From Urophycis tenuis (lineage: Eukaryota; Chordata; Actinopteri; Gadiformes; Phycidae): a DNA stretch of 64,000 nt. Below, piece by piece: positions 52,055-63,984 of the stretch. Numbering within the stretch: position 1 is the first letter of the stretch; each line of letters starts with the position of its first letter. The position numbers were made by a program, and so were the translations under genes. A model generated the notes under the pieces. That model saw only the letters and a program-made list of their open reading frames with translations, was not told the origin of the DNA and did no database searches. The DNA lies in assembly GCA_036785325.1 (NCBI GenBank), contig JAXIVH010000007.1:4141274-4205273 (forward strand), in the 5' to 3' direction.

Positions 52055-52936
52055 ATGCCTGTCGTGATCCACTCCAGCCCTCTCTTCTGGACCAGGCTGG
52101 CCGCCATGGTCTTCTCCTGCGTGGCCTTCTCGGTGGCCGTGCACGGCGGCCAGCTGCACCACGGCACCGGCGACTGGTGCATCTTCTGCTGGGCCTTCAG
52201 CTTCGCCGGCACCCTCCTGGTGCTCCTGGTGGAGCTGTTTGGCCTGCAGACGCGCGCGCCCATCTCCTGGAAGAACTTCCCCATCACGTTCGCCTGCTAC
52301 GCCGCGCTGCTCTGCCTCTCGGCCTCCATCATCTTCCCGCTGTACTTCCTCAAGGGCATCAACAACAACAGCGAGACGCGGAACCTGCGCGTGGTCTCCA
52401 CCGTCTTCTCCTGCCTGGCCACCATCGCCTACATCTCGGAGGTGAGCATCAGCAAGGCGCGGCCGGGCGAGGTGGCCGGCTACATGGCCACGGCGCCGGG
52501 GCTGCTCAAGGTGTGCGAGACCTTCGTGGCGTGTATCATCTTCGTGTTCATCAGCGACCCGGTGCTGTACGACCGCCACGAGGCGCTCAAGTACTGCATG
52601 TCGGTGTACTGCATCTGCTTCATCCTGTCGGCCGCCGTCATCGTGCTGTGCGTGGGCGAGTGCACGGGCTGCCTGCCCTTCCCGTTCGCCCGCTTCCTGT
52701 CGGCGTACGCGCTGCTGGCCGTGGTGCTGTATCTGTCGGCCACCATCATATGGCCCATCTTCAACTTTGACCCCAACAACGGCGGCGCCAAGGTCCGGCC
52801 CAGCAACTGCGGCAACGCGGTGGGCCTGTGCATCTGGGACAAGCTGATGGCGGTGGCGGTGCTCACCGGCATCAACTTCATCCTGTACCTGGCCGACCTG
52901 GTGACCTCGGCCCGCCTGGTGTTCGTCAGCGCCTGA
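52055..52936 (+). CDS. myadm: Myeloid-associated differentiation marker-like protein (MARVEL domains)
   Basis: Single-exon coding region of 293 aa. Eight hydrophobic segments (about residues 10-30, 38-62, 75-100, 115-135, 150-170, 180-203, 213-240, 268-292) form two four-helix MARVEL domains, the MYADM architecture; human MYADM is 322 aa. MYADM proteins sit in cholesterol-rich plasma membrane and affect membrane order and cell spreading. ATG 52055 (caccATGc context) was chosen because upstream in-frame sequence translates a CA repeat and contains the splice acceptor at 51911-51912. A CA repeat (52017-52045) lies in the 5' UTR. The 3' UTR begins with a G homopolymer. Coding GC is very high compared with the flanks, as in the other genes here. 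Which fish paralogue (myadm, myadml2 or another) cannot be settled. Confidence 0.85.
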   Translation: MPVVIHSSPLFWTRLAAMVFSCVAFSVAVHGGQLHHGTGDWCIFCWAFSFAGTLLVLLVELFGLQTRAPISWKNFPITFACYAALLCLSASIIFPLYFLKGINNNSETRNLRVVSTVFSCLATIAYISEVSISKARPGEVAGYMATAPGLLKVCETFVACIIFVFISDPVLYDRHEALKYCMSVYCICFILSAAVIVLCVGECTGCLPFPFARFLSAYALLAVVLYLSATIIWPIFNFDPNNGGAKVRPSNCGNAVGLCIWDKLMAVAVLTGINFILYLADLVTSARLVFVSA

Positions 52937-54060
52937 GTGAAGGAGTGGAGAAGTGGGGGGGGGGGGGGGGGGGGGGGGGCGAGGTTGAGGGTTGGTGGGA
53001 GAGGCGTGGGAGAGTGCAGCCATCGAAGGGGTCACTGGCAGTGTTTAAATGTTCACCGGGCCTTCCCCGTGACTCACCAGGTATTACACAGAAGAGGAAG
53101 AGGAAAAAAAAAAAAAAAAAACGACAACAGCAAAAAAGGTGGCTTCATCTGTGTGAGTCATTGTTTGGGTTGCTGTTGCCATGGCAGTGAGTTACCGTGT
53201 GTCGCTTTTCAGTTTCAGTTCCACACCGAATGAGACTAACAAAGCTGCTACACTAATTTATGCCGAGGAAAAAAAACAAGTACTAATCGATAGATGTATG
53301 AATCCAATATGAGTTACATATTACTGAATATCATAATTGTAACAAAAGTTCATATATATTGTTACAGACCAAAGCTAATGCAATGCAATACCAGTAGAAC
53401 GTCCAAGGAATTTATTTTGGTTTGTTTTCATTCGTTATTCCTAAAAACTCAAGTAAACCTTTAAAACAAAATAAATGTCCCAAATGAACTTACAATGTTT
53501 CATTTGACTAGTTCCATGTTTTCTTGGATTACACTGTGCAGCATAATTTCAAATAATGTTTACAGACAAAGATCTGTAATCCTTGAAAATGTTTTTTTTT
53601 GGTGTGTTTCTTTTAAACTTGAAAAAAGGTTTACATAATGTTAAAAGAAAAAGTAGACTTGCTTTTTTTGCTGTTATTATACTGTATGCATATCTCTACT
53701 TTAATCAATGATAAGAATATATATATACAACATTATGGATTTATACAAGACAGCCATGTTTTAGTTGCACACTTAATATCCTCTGTGCTCTTAGAGCTCT
53801 ATATGTGTGTATGAGACCTTTCATGAAAGCATAGAATGCTAAAGCTTCAATCAGTATTGAACTCACTTTGACAAAACACATACATTATCGACTGGGCCTC
53901 ACAATTTGGTACCTGCTGTAAAAGAATTCTTAGTAACAAAAATATACCAAAAAAAACATGCCTCTTTTTTCTTGTCTTGTCTATGTTTTATATTCCCTCA
54001 TTTGTGCACGTGTGTTACGGCAAAATGTAATCAGGTGTTTTAATAAAAAACACATGGTTA
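52937..54060 (+). other. 3' UTR of the MYADM-like gene
   Basis: Starts with a run of about 25 G (52955-52979), then AT-rich sequence. Candidate polyadenylation signal aataaa at 54042-54047; an earlier one lies near 53469. No further coding signal. Confidence 0.5.
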
Positions 54061-54748
54061 TGAATGTTGTCACGTGTTTCCTGATCCGTCTTGATTTGGC
54101 CGTGATGCTGTTGTCAGCGAGATGACTGTCAATAAACATGGCATGATACTGTCACTGTAACAGATACAGCGTATACAGAGAATATCACACATGCACTGCT
54201 TCCACAGCAATCAGGGTATACAGACAGTAAATAGGAGACATGTTAAGGACTCATTGTAATATTTGACTGTAATCTCATGTATATAGTGGGCCTCTTGCCT
54301 CATGCCTTTGTTAAATATTTAACTAGCAAGCATATGATCCATACACCTATTCTATCCTTTAGTCTTTTCTTCATTCTATCTTTTTTTTTAATATGATATC
54401 ATTTGGTCACTGATGGGTTACCTTCAAGTGAAAACAGCAACCGCAGCTGGTTTATTGGCTTGTACTGTGGGTTAAGTAGGTCTAACCTACTTATTACATG
54501 TCAGTCGCAGGATGTGGTGGTAGTTCCTGTTTTCCTCATTACATTGCAGCTCATGACAACTGCAAAACAATAGCCCCTACCCCCACACCCCGATCAATCT
54601 GAGAAGACATATAGCAACGCATTCGGGGAAAGTGCTCCCCTTCTCACAGCCCCCAAAATCGAACACACATACTTCCTGCCTAACCCTTTTCTACAGCAAA
54701 GAATAGTAATAGACATACTAATAGTAATTAGTCATCCCTAGTAATAGT

Positions 54749-54782
54749 GATCCCTTCTTGACGCGACAGTCAAGAAGGGATC
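54749..54782. other. Perfect inverted repeat, 14-bp arms, 6-nt loop
   Basis: gatcccttcttgac, loop gcgaca, gtcaagaagggatc. Intergenic, downstream of the MYADM-like gene. Confidence 0.9.
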
Positions 54783-56983
54783 CAACAAATTTTGTATACA
54801 CCTGATGACATTTTCACTGACCTCAACTGACCCGAGCCTACAAACCTTACTGGCCATACAGGTCCATGTCTGTGCGGTCTGTGCAGTCAAGAAAACGGGG
54901 GTGAAAGGCCATACCAGGGACCATTTGTGAGGGGCCTCCCTGGAGTATTTTGACTATACTGGACGGCATCATGTGTCATTTAAGCCACGGCCAGTCAGTG
55001 GTCTTAACCAAGCTGCACTTAGTGGCAGGAGAACTTCGCCTCACAGCTGCATAGGAAGCCCATAGGCATGCATCACGAATAGAGACGGGGCGGGCTGGCC
55101 ACAGATTCATTTCAGTATTACCAACCCATTGGACCAAAAACGATGAATGGTGAATTAGATGCGGAGAGGTTTATGTCTGGTGTCATTATTTGTGGAGTCA
55201 ATCATTTTATCAATTCAGTTGTTCCAAATTATAACCTGGGTTGAGAATGCTTGGCAGTGAACTATGGCAGTTTTGCAAACAGTGATATGGGATCCCATGC
55301 TGGAGACAGATGACCAGAGATAGCGGAGGGCAGAAAAGGCTTGTGATGCCTTGTGAGAGTAAACAGGTGGCTCTCTCATTAAGCGGTCGCCTTGCAACAC
55401 TGACCGGAGAACCATTTCAAAAGGACAACATTCGTCCTTGGTTGGCCTCCAAACACAGTCAATTGCTGCTGTCAAGCGACTCAAAACAAATTATAACGTG
55501 GCTTGAGGCTGGAGAGTCCAGATTATCAGAACAGCGATGGCGACACGTGGAAAGCTGGTCCCAGACGGCCGTGCCGGGGGTACTGAGCCCCGGACAGAGG
55601 GTCCTCACACGGGCAGGACGTCCCTGGCGCCGGTTCAAGGGTTCCTGCGCTGTACAGAACTACCTTAAACGCGCTCCACACTCAGGGGGCTGGGACAGTG
55701 GCGGCGCAGGGGGTCTCCGGGTCTATTTGTGGGAATGGGAAACAGGGTGTCGTCACGACCGGACTTTGAGCCGCCGCCAAGGCGTGGCTCATTCATGGGG
55801 TCAAGTGGGACAGTTATTTAAAGTCAGGGTGGATTTTGTTTGCTGCGGTCCCGCACGCGGCTCTCGCCTTCCCATCCCATCCACGAGGTGGGCGGGATGC
55901 TCCGTCCGGCACCCAACCGCCCACAGACCTGCTGGGACCCAGGAGGGCCCCGGCAGGGCCATTCCCCCTTCTCACCGCTGATCTCCATTCTGTCAGGGAT
56001 TCGGGAGTAGTGTGGCAGAGCCAGCCTGTCCACAGAGAATGTCAGGAACACAGCATTGATTAACGGTTATCGAGAACCGCCCACTTGTTGCATCAGGGGG
56101 AGATGTGTTGATTGACATGCGAACACGCCCAACCAGCGACTGCACTCCAGGAGCCAGCACTGCTAGAAAAAACAGCACATGATTTAAAATGTGCAATTTG
56201 CAATTGCTCGGCGGTCTACAAAAATAAGGTGCTGGTGCATTTTGCACCAGCCATTCTGCTATTGGAGTTTTGCGATGAAGAAAGCTTATTCAGTACTAAT
56301 AACAATTGTTGGCTGTTGACCAACGGCAAATATTTCCAATCTTCCTGGTTCTGAGACATGGGATTATCCATTATTGTTGAACCTGCAAGGATGATATGGG
56401 ACTTTTGCCGAGGTCTTTGTATTCTTCAAATGGAAAATTGCTACATATATATTGGGTTTGACAAGATGGTGGTGCGGAGAAATGCTTTATTTCTTGGACC
56501 AGACAACAGTCAAGTCTGTATCAAACTTTTTTTTGCAAAGAATAGTTGGCATTTTTGGCCTATCTGCAGCGGAGCCTATCGCGCAGTGGCAGTGACCGGG
56601 CGTGTCGTTCCTGTTTTCTCTGAGTGACGTTAAAGGCTGAGTGAGGGAGCGGGAGATATGGTCGGCGGGAGAAAATGTATTCCTGGACTTCCCACTCTCA
56701 CCCATAAAAGAACAATGACTATCCTGTTAGTCATCGGTCATACCGATGCTTGATGTAATCACAAGTGAAAGAGGCCATAGAGCTATCCCTAGCACGGCGC
56801 GTGAAGAGGGGAGAGTTTTCTTTACAGCGCGTCTGACTTCACGTCATCTTTCAAGGCGACACTCTTGTGAGCTGCCTTTCTGTAGTTCAATGTTAGATGT
56901 TAGATTATACACGATGACAAAGGAAATGCACCACTACGCATTCAGAATATGTGGTGTATCACACATACACACTCACGCGCAAA

Positions 56984-56989
<6 letters not shown>

Positions 56990-57032
<43 letters not shown>
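56990..57032. repeat. (CA)n microsatellite
   Basis: Perfect CA repeat in the gene-poor region. Confidence 0.96.
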
Positions 57033-57035
<3 letters not shown>

Positions 57036-57949
57036 TTTAAAGGCAATGTTAAGGAATGAGTTGATCAAAAGTCAACCTTTGCATGTCACAGCTAACCCTT
57101 CTATAGATAGGAGGGGAGGGTCCTGGTGGGTGTATAGTTTTCCAGTAACCATGGCCAGATTTGGTGTAATGGCCCCTCTGTTGTTGTCACTGACTCTCTT
57201 GATGGTCCAGTGGAGGGTATTAGTGTAAACGCTTCAGCTGGCGCTGGCAGTGGTCTGCTGGGACCTTGATCCCACCCACAACCAAGCCACACTTGTCCGT
57301 CAAATCCTCTGCAAGTTCTCCGATGCACTGCTGCAGATCACACTGGCCTCTGGTGGTGAAACCAACGTAAAAACATGTTGATGAAGTGACAACATTTTTA
57401 ATCATTGAAAATCAGTGGACTTCAGAGCAGGAATAGGAATTTCTATTATCACTCTTATATAAATGTATTGTAACATTGCAAATCAGTGCTACAATCAAAG
57501 TGTTGAATTGGCGCCTTCAAAATGTGTCGCAACCTACGAACGAGTCATCTGTAAACAGCGACCGCCTTGAGACGTTGAAATCCCCAACCACAGCTGTGCT
57601 CTGTCTTGAAAGTAAGGCTGGCTTCAACTGTGAAACTCTCGCATACTGAAGCAGCTTGAAACCAAGTTGCTCCAGGTTTGCATCCTGTAGCCCCCGTAGA
57701 CACACGTGAAACCAGCTCCTGTCAGGCTTGTCTCCTGCAACTGCTGTTGGTCACCGGGGACCATCGACGGCTGAATGTCCCCGATGACTTTAGAAAGTAT
57801 CAACTCATTAATCTTCCTTCTAAGGTCAGCGGAGTTGTTGAGTGAATTGAATTCATTCTACAACTAATTGTATGACTGTACACGCACGCTGATGGCTGAA
57901 GGTTATTCCAGACACACTGAGACAGACCTTCTGTGGTCATGGTGTGTGG

Positions 57950-58011
<62 letters not shown>

Positions 58012-58025
58012 ACAGACACACACAA
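57950..58025. repeat. (CA)n microsatellite
   Basis: Perfect CA repeat followed, about 50 bases later, by a GT array, giving an inverted CA/GT arrangement with 58078-58392. Confidence 0.96.
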
Positions 58026-58077
58026 CACTGGCTACCACCAGTGCTGAGGGCTCTTCCAAAACGTAACTCACACAAGT

Positions 58078-58334
58078 TGTGTGTGTGCGTGTGTGTGTGA
58101 GTGTGTGCATGTATGTGTGTGTGTGCAGACTTGTACACACTAGTGGTAGTATGTGTGTGTGTGTGTGTGTGTGTGTGAGTGTATGCATGTCTGTGTGTGA
58201 CTGTCTACGTGTGTGTGTGTGTGTGTGTGTGTTTGAGTGTATGCATGTCTGCGTGTGTGTTTGTGTGTGTGTATGTGCGTGTGACTGTGTGTGTGTGTGT
58301 GTGAGTGTGAGTGTGTGCATGTCTGCATGTGATT

Positions 58335-58373
<39 letters not shown>

Positions 58374-58392
58374 TGTGTAAGTGTGTGTGTGA
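58078..58392. repeat. (GT)n-rich minisatellite with gtgagtgtatgcatgtctg units
   Basis: GT tracts separated by related units such as gtgtatgcatgtctgtgtgt repeated at about 58178, 58238 and 58314; a higher-order tandem array. Confidence 0.9.
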
Positions 58393-59907
58393 CAGCTTTT
58401 GTCACTCAGAGCAGCAGAGGATGAGGCAACAGAGGGCGAGATGAGGCCGACCGTGATCGGAAAAGATACTGCGAAACAGCAGCCGGAGTGCTCCCGCCCG
58501 TCCGCCCTTTTGCTGCGCAAGGCCTTGCAAAGGGCGTCTTCCCAGAGCAGAGGTTTGGTTCGGCAGGGGATTAGGAAAGACCAAATACTCCAGACCACAC
58601 CACTCTGGGCGAGCTACATGTCACACTCACTTGTGGTTCTGTGGCTGTGAGTAAGCTGCGCATGGCGACGGGGGGGGGGGGGGGAACTGTCCCGCCTGCT
58701 AACCTCTCTCCGCCGCTCTCCGTGGCTGCGCCGCACACACACATGTCGTCTACGGCGATTCTTAATTTTTTGGCAGTTGGAAACAGGGGAGGTGAGGTGG
58801 TTCTCTGGCGTGGCAGTTTGACCTCGGTCCACGGACGTTACGGGAAGAAGAAAGACGCGCGTTGTTTGTTTCTTTCGACAAACGCTCGCTCACTGTCATC
58901 CTTTGTAGCTCCCAAGAACTTTCCGTGTGTGTGTGGGGGGGGGGCGGGGGGGGGGAGGGGGAAACCTGATGTCATCAGGTCTTCCACAACCTATCACAAT
59001 CCTAACAGCTTTGGAATCACAGCTTGTGTATTCCCAACGCTGAGCTCTTGTGCGAAACGAAACCCTGGAATTCTGTCTCTAACCAGCGTTCATTCCGACC
59101 TGTCCCAGTGCGTCCCGAGCCGATTCCCTCCCAACATTCCCATGTATGGCCGTGTCTAACATATAGGGCCCGTAAAACTGTCTCCCAAACATACAGCGGA
59201 GCTGTTCCAGGGACGACTGTGTTACATCTGCGAGTTCTTTATTGGCTTTCGGTCGTCCCTGTTTAGTAGCTGTTAAAGACTTGTGGTCTGTCTTTTTCAT
59301 GCTTTGCGGCCTTTGAAATACAGCGAGCTAAGTGTTTTTCATTTAGGAATAAAGCAAGCCACTCCACAACAGAAGGGATTTCTACAAAGGAGACACGTCT
59401 ATTCTACACTGATAAGGGCTCACAACAGAAAGCAAAATATGTAATGCTTTACTGAACTTACAACAAAATACTTGCGGATCTGGCATATTTGCTTAAACAA
59501 AGTCAAATTTCTCTTTATCTAAGAACGTGAAAAGGCTCACCACAAAAACAAAAGTTTAATTTAAATCTTTGTTAAACAACGTTTAACAAAGCATCAAGCT
59601 AAATGGTGATGATTTTGACATTGCATGCTTATGAAACATATGTACGTACAGTATGTACGTACATTGTAAGTATGACAAAGCCACTTCTCTCGCAGCTAAA
59701 CATTTGCCTGGTTTGCCCTCAGTTTCACTGTTGGCTCAGTCACTGTGAGTAGTTGGAACGGTGTTGCCCAATCCTTTCTGCTGTTGACAGAACATTACTC
59801 ATAGAAGCACTGTAAATCCTACTCAAATGGGAAAGTTCAGGTATTTCCAAGAATTCTGCGTGAAGGTCCACTCATTATGATCGCAAACCATTTATGACCT
59901 TTTTTTT

Positions 59908-59913
59908 TTTATT
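59908..59913 (-). terminator. Candidate nfatc4 polyadenylation signal
   Basis: tttatt on plus (AATAAA on minus), about 470 bases beyond the nfatc4 stop (60383-60385), directly after a T homopolymer. Confidence 0.35.
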
Positions 59914-60090
59914 TGTATTTGGTGGTTGTGGGCCCATTGAGTTTCGGAGCAAAGGTAGGTTTAGGACAAAAAAAAACAACAACCCTGAAGGAACGATGAA
60001 TAGAACTTAGAAATGTCTTCCCATATGGAAACTCTGGTGAACAAAAGACCTTAGTGGTCCTTATCATAACCCTGTTCCCATGACCCTCGG

Positions 60091-60124
60091 CCGCCCTTAA
60101 CAGGGCCCACCCTGTTAAGGGCGG
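60091..60124. other. Perfect inverted repeat, 15-bp arms, 4-nt loop
   Basis: ccgcccttaacaggg, loop ccca, ccctgttaagggcgg. It lies about 260 bases beyond the nfatc4 stop, so it is probably inside or near the nfatc4 3' UTR. Confidence 0.9.
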
Positions 60125-60382
60125 GGCCAGAGGTCAGGGATTAATGTGACGAAGAAAGAAAGACACACGCACTTCCAGAAGGTTTGTTTTCTTTTGTATA
60201 ATTTATATCTTTAAAAACATTGCTTGCCCTTTATAAAATCGGGACTGTTCACCGTGGTTCTGAAATCAAAACGATTTTGCAATGATTGTACCCCCTCCGC
60301 GTTACCTTTAACTGGATCAAAGCATCTTAATATGGCGTGCAGAGGGAGCCTAGCATCGCATAGTGAGGCCAGAGCCCTGGAC

Positions 60383-63300
60383 TCAGTGGGGCTGGTTGTC
60401 CATCTGACACTCGCTCTGGAATGACTGGATGTCCTCGCCGATAAACTCGTTCACTGCGGATGGGAGACGGAAGAAGGGAAAAGGTGACATGGAGTTCACC
60501 CCCATCTGTCCTCCTGGTCCTGTTCTCGCCACCTCTTCATTCTCTGTTCACCTTCCTGTTTCTTGTTTACCTATCTGTTTATTGTTTACTGTTGTTACTT
60601 ACTGTTTACTACTGTCATATTAATTGCTACTGCCACTTTTTCAATATTGCACTACTCATGTACAATACTGCACCTTAATCACTCCTTTGCACTTCTGGTT
60701 AGAACGCCCACTACATTCGTTGTCTCTGTACTTGTACTCTGCACAATGACAATTAAGTTGAATATAATCTAATCTCATCTAATCTTCACCATCCACCCTG
60801 TAACACAGCACCCCCATCCATCCTCTCCATACATCATTTGCCATTCATGCATCCATCCATCCATCACTTCCTCCGTCTCTCTAAATGTCACCCATTCATA
60901 CATATCCACTAGCCGTCCACTCCTCTCATCCATCCATCCATCCTGCGTTGCTCTGCCTGAGGGGTGGGGGTCTCACCTTCTTCCAGGGTGATGTGGTGCA
61001 TGGAGGCGGAGGAGGAGCTGGAGAACTGCGCCTGCGCCTGCTCGCCCTCCGCCCAGCGGCCGCCCCCCAGCGCCACGCCCCTCCCCTGGGGCGGATCCCA
61101 GCAGCCCCCCTCGTAGTGGGAGTACGGAGGCAGGTAGTAGAAGTCCTGGTAGGAGGAGGCGCCGGGGGGCGGGGCGTGGAGGGGCGGGGGCGAGGGGCAC
61201 ATCTCCTGCTGGCCGTAGGCCGGGAAGTGCGGGCCCGGGGGGGGCAGCGGGGAGCCGGACACGGGGCTGCCGGCGGGGAAGGGGCTGAGGGAGGAGGAGT
61301 GGGAGGGGGACGGCGAGGAGGAGAGGTACGGGGAGTCCAGCCACGGCGCCGGCGCCGGCGAGGGCGGCCGCCCCGCCCGGCCGTGGGGGTACAGGGGTGG
61401 GAGCAGCTCGGTGAAGCCCAGCTCCAGGTTCTCAAAGCTGGGGTGGCGCTCGGACAGGGCGCCGCCCCGGGGCGCCCTGCTGTCGCCCCCGCCGCCACCG
61501 CCGCCGCCGCCGCCGCCCCCGGGGTCGTCCAGCCGCGCGTCGGGCTTGGGGTAGTACTCGTCGTGCATGCCCGGGGCGAGCGGGTACGGCGGGGAGGAGT
61601 AGGCGGAGAGGTACGGCGGCAGGTGGAAGCCCAGGGACGCCTCCTCCGACGCGGGGTGGAGGCTGCCGTCCACCTTCCCCACAGAGCTCTCCATGGGACA
61701 CAGCCCGTCCAGGGCCGGGGCGGCCGGCCGGGACAGCAGGGAGTCCTCCTCTTTGAACATGACTGCGTGGACAGACACATACTTCTTCTGAGTATCACGT
61801 TGGGTACATTGGATATTGGACACATTTTCAAGAAAAGTTTTTTTGGAATTGGGTAGCAGATTCATCAATTTACCACAATAATACATCACTAGTATAATAT
61901 AATTAAAAAGTATATTTTCAATCATAGTTGGTACAGAGATCAATAATTATTATTTAATATTATTTACTTAGTATTTAGTATTTTAAAAGTTGAAATAAGA
62001 TAAGATAAGATATTCCTTTATTAATCCCCCTTAGGAGAAATTCACAATGACCAGCAGTACAAGGGGATAGAGGAGTGCGATAAAAACCTGACTATAGACA
62101 ATAAACAATAAATAGATTTACCTAAACAAGATTAAATGACATGCGAGCTAAAAATGAGCACCTATATACATACATAGTAATCATCATTGAGATGGACAGA
62201 ATGAATGAATAATTCTGTGTTTTCTGTCGGCTGCAGCATAGCTCCTCATGGAGGCAGCAGCGCAGTGATTTTACTGGCCTGATTTTACAACATTCGAAAG
62301 GCGCCAGACACTCACTGGGAAGGTACTTGAAACAGTGTGTGCTGCTGCGCTTCCGCTTGCCGTTGGAGACGTACAGACAGACGGGCACGGGCCGACTGAC
62401 AGACAGGTCGCTGTAGGGGGGGACCCTCACACACAACAAACCCTGCAGAGGAAAACCATCCGGACACCTGAGCAAACGGGGACTCGCCGTGCACTCAGCC
62501 GTCTGATTTGTCAATGGTCGTACATCTGGCCGGTGACCATGTGTGCATGTGTGCAAACACACATGCACATAGAATTACCTCATTGCTATTTTCGCGGTCA
62601 ACACGTGCCTCTTCTTCCCATTGTAACTTGCCATCTGGTAGGGAGGCAGAACAGTAGTAAGGGCTGCAGACTTCGGCGAAGACAAGGCTAGAGGACCTAA
62701 TCCACCACATTACGGCATGCTGTTTGGCTTTGCTCGCTAGCTTGGAATGCTAGCTATTCATCTGACAAAACTGATTTATTATCGTTCCGAATAAAAAAAA
62801 AAAAGAGTTTCCTAGATGTATTGAACATCTTGTATTTGAAAAAGTAGAAGAATAGAATAGGAGAGGAATAGAAGAAACATTTGACTTTGCAGTGATTTTG
62901 CGTTTTTTGAGTACAGTTGGGGGATGCAGGCGCTGCCATTTGTGTTGTTGTGAAGATGAGGTGACAGAAGGCTATGAAGGACACACCCGTTACGCCCAAG
63001 GGCCGCGTCTCTCGCCCGAACACGGAGGACGCTGCACACCGGACAGCCTTCGGTCACAGAGCAGCCGAGACATGCAGAGCAGGCCTCGGGACACAGCTAT
63101 AGTCTCCTACAGGTGTACCTACCCAGCTAACCATAAAGGCTGATTAAGGTATCAACCTTAATCAGACATATGTTTCTAATGATGTCAATTATGGTATGCC
63201 GAATGCAGTTAACTTAATGAGGCGTACCTGTTTCTATTATAACTATTAACGATTTCACCTCTTTGATAAATGTAATGTAAATAAATGTAAGAATTTGTGT

Positions 63301-63784
63301 AACTCAAATTTTTGTAAAGCAAATTTAGAGAGTAGACACACGCACACACACACACACACTTTCTCTCTCTATCTCTCGCTCTCTCTCTCAGTACGTTTAC
63401 ATGCAGCAAGAAATTCGAATTTCTGATCGGATCAGATAATGACATGCGTAAGACCGGATCACTTGTCCGAGTATACATGCCGTTCAGAGAATCGGATTAA
63501 CAGCCGGAGCATGGCTGACTCTGGACGCTATGTGGCGCTGCGCATGTGCAGAATGGCGCTGCGCCTGCGCAGAATGCAAAATCCAATTCAGATCAGATTG
63601 CTGAGTATACATGCCGTTAAAAGTCCAACTATGAACGAATTATCTAGGTGTTGTTATCCGATTTTGAGATGTCCGAAGTAGGTCCGAAGTAGGTCGGATT
63701 AAGGTGTTTACATGCACTTAAAAAGTCCGAACGATGTCTTATACGATTAGAAATTTGAATTTCTTGCTGCATGTAAACGTACCG

Positions 63785-63823
<39 letters not shown>

Positions 63824-63984
63824 ATCTCTCGTTTGGCATGTACCTGTCCCTCTCTCCATGAAGAGAACTCTGGAGATTGGCAGGAAGTTGGTGCCACTCA
63901 GCAGTAGCTCCTCCCCTCCCTCCACACAACAGGAAGTCAGGCTGACCGACTCGATGACAGGCAGCTCCTGGGCCGAGCGCTGGG
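60383..63984 (-). CDS. nfatc4: Nuclear factor of activated T-cells, cytoplasmic 4 (C-terminal part)
   Basis: Calcineurin-regulated transcription factor; only the 3' end of the gene is in the window. Exons: 63844-63984, 62579-62634, 62316-62442, 60977-61762, 60383-60453, all in phase. The protein runs from QRSAQELP through the C-terminal immunoglobulin-like (IPT/TIG) half of the Rel-homology region: GGEELLLSGTNFLP, MERGTDGKLQWEEEARVD, VSNGKRKRS. A 262-codon proline/serine/glycine-rich tail follows, and it ends ITLEEVNEFIGEDI then DNQPH. The DGKLQWEEEA and NGKRKRS stretches match NFATC4 best among the NFATs as I recall them. The N-terminal calcineurin-docking part and most of the DNA-binding domain lie beyond 64000. 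A glycine homopolymer run in the tail is coded by a GCC/CCG-rich stretch near 61490-61520. Confidence 0.93.
60625..60785 (+). repeat. LINE 3'-tail-like repeat, copy 2
   Basis: Plus-strand gcactactcatgtacaatac, ttctggttagaacgcc, gtctctgtacttgtactctg and a final (atctaatct) tail match copy 1 at 34540-34680 in reverse orientation. Confidence 0.7.
61994..62095. repeat. Fish LINE-tail-like fragment in nfatc4 intron
   Basis: (aagat)n followed by attcctttattaatcccc and aggagaaattcaca, a frequent teleost retrotransposon 3' end. Confidence 0.5.
63390..63783. mobile_element. MITE with near-perfect 31-bp terminal inverted repeats
   Basis: The left end gtacgtttacatgcagcaag continues aaattcgaattt. The right end is its reverse complement with one mismatch. 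No ORF of note. It is embedded in a CT microsatellite (63358-63389 and 63785-63820), so it seems to have inserted into a pre-existing simple repeat in an nfatc4 intron. Family (hAT-like or other) not determined. Confidence 0.75.

Larger units (their letters stand above)
54061..59900. other. Gene-poor intergenic region
   Basis: No recognised gene. Contents: a perfect hairpin (54749-54782), a CpG-richer patch (about 55550-55960) with a 223-codon plus-strand ORF of no recognisable family, (CA)n and (GT)n arrays (56990-57032, 57950-58020, 58078-58392), and two open minus-strand segments (57226-57405 and 57517-57830) of unknown nature. Confidence 0.5.

Noticed and set aside
52013..53035. 340-codon minus-strand ORF opposite the MYADM-like gene
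   Set aside because: Shadow of a very GC-rich coding exon; low-complexity composition and no domain.
55310..55981. 223-codon plus-strand ORF
   Set aside because: No recognisable domain, no splice or promoter context; probably chance openness in a GC-richer patch. Kept only as a note in the intergenic entry.
60885..61856. 323-codon plus-strand ORF
   Set aside because: Antisense shadow of the large nfatc4 exon.
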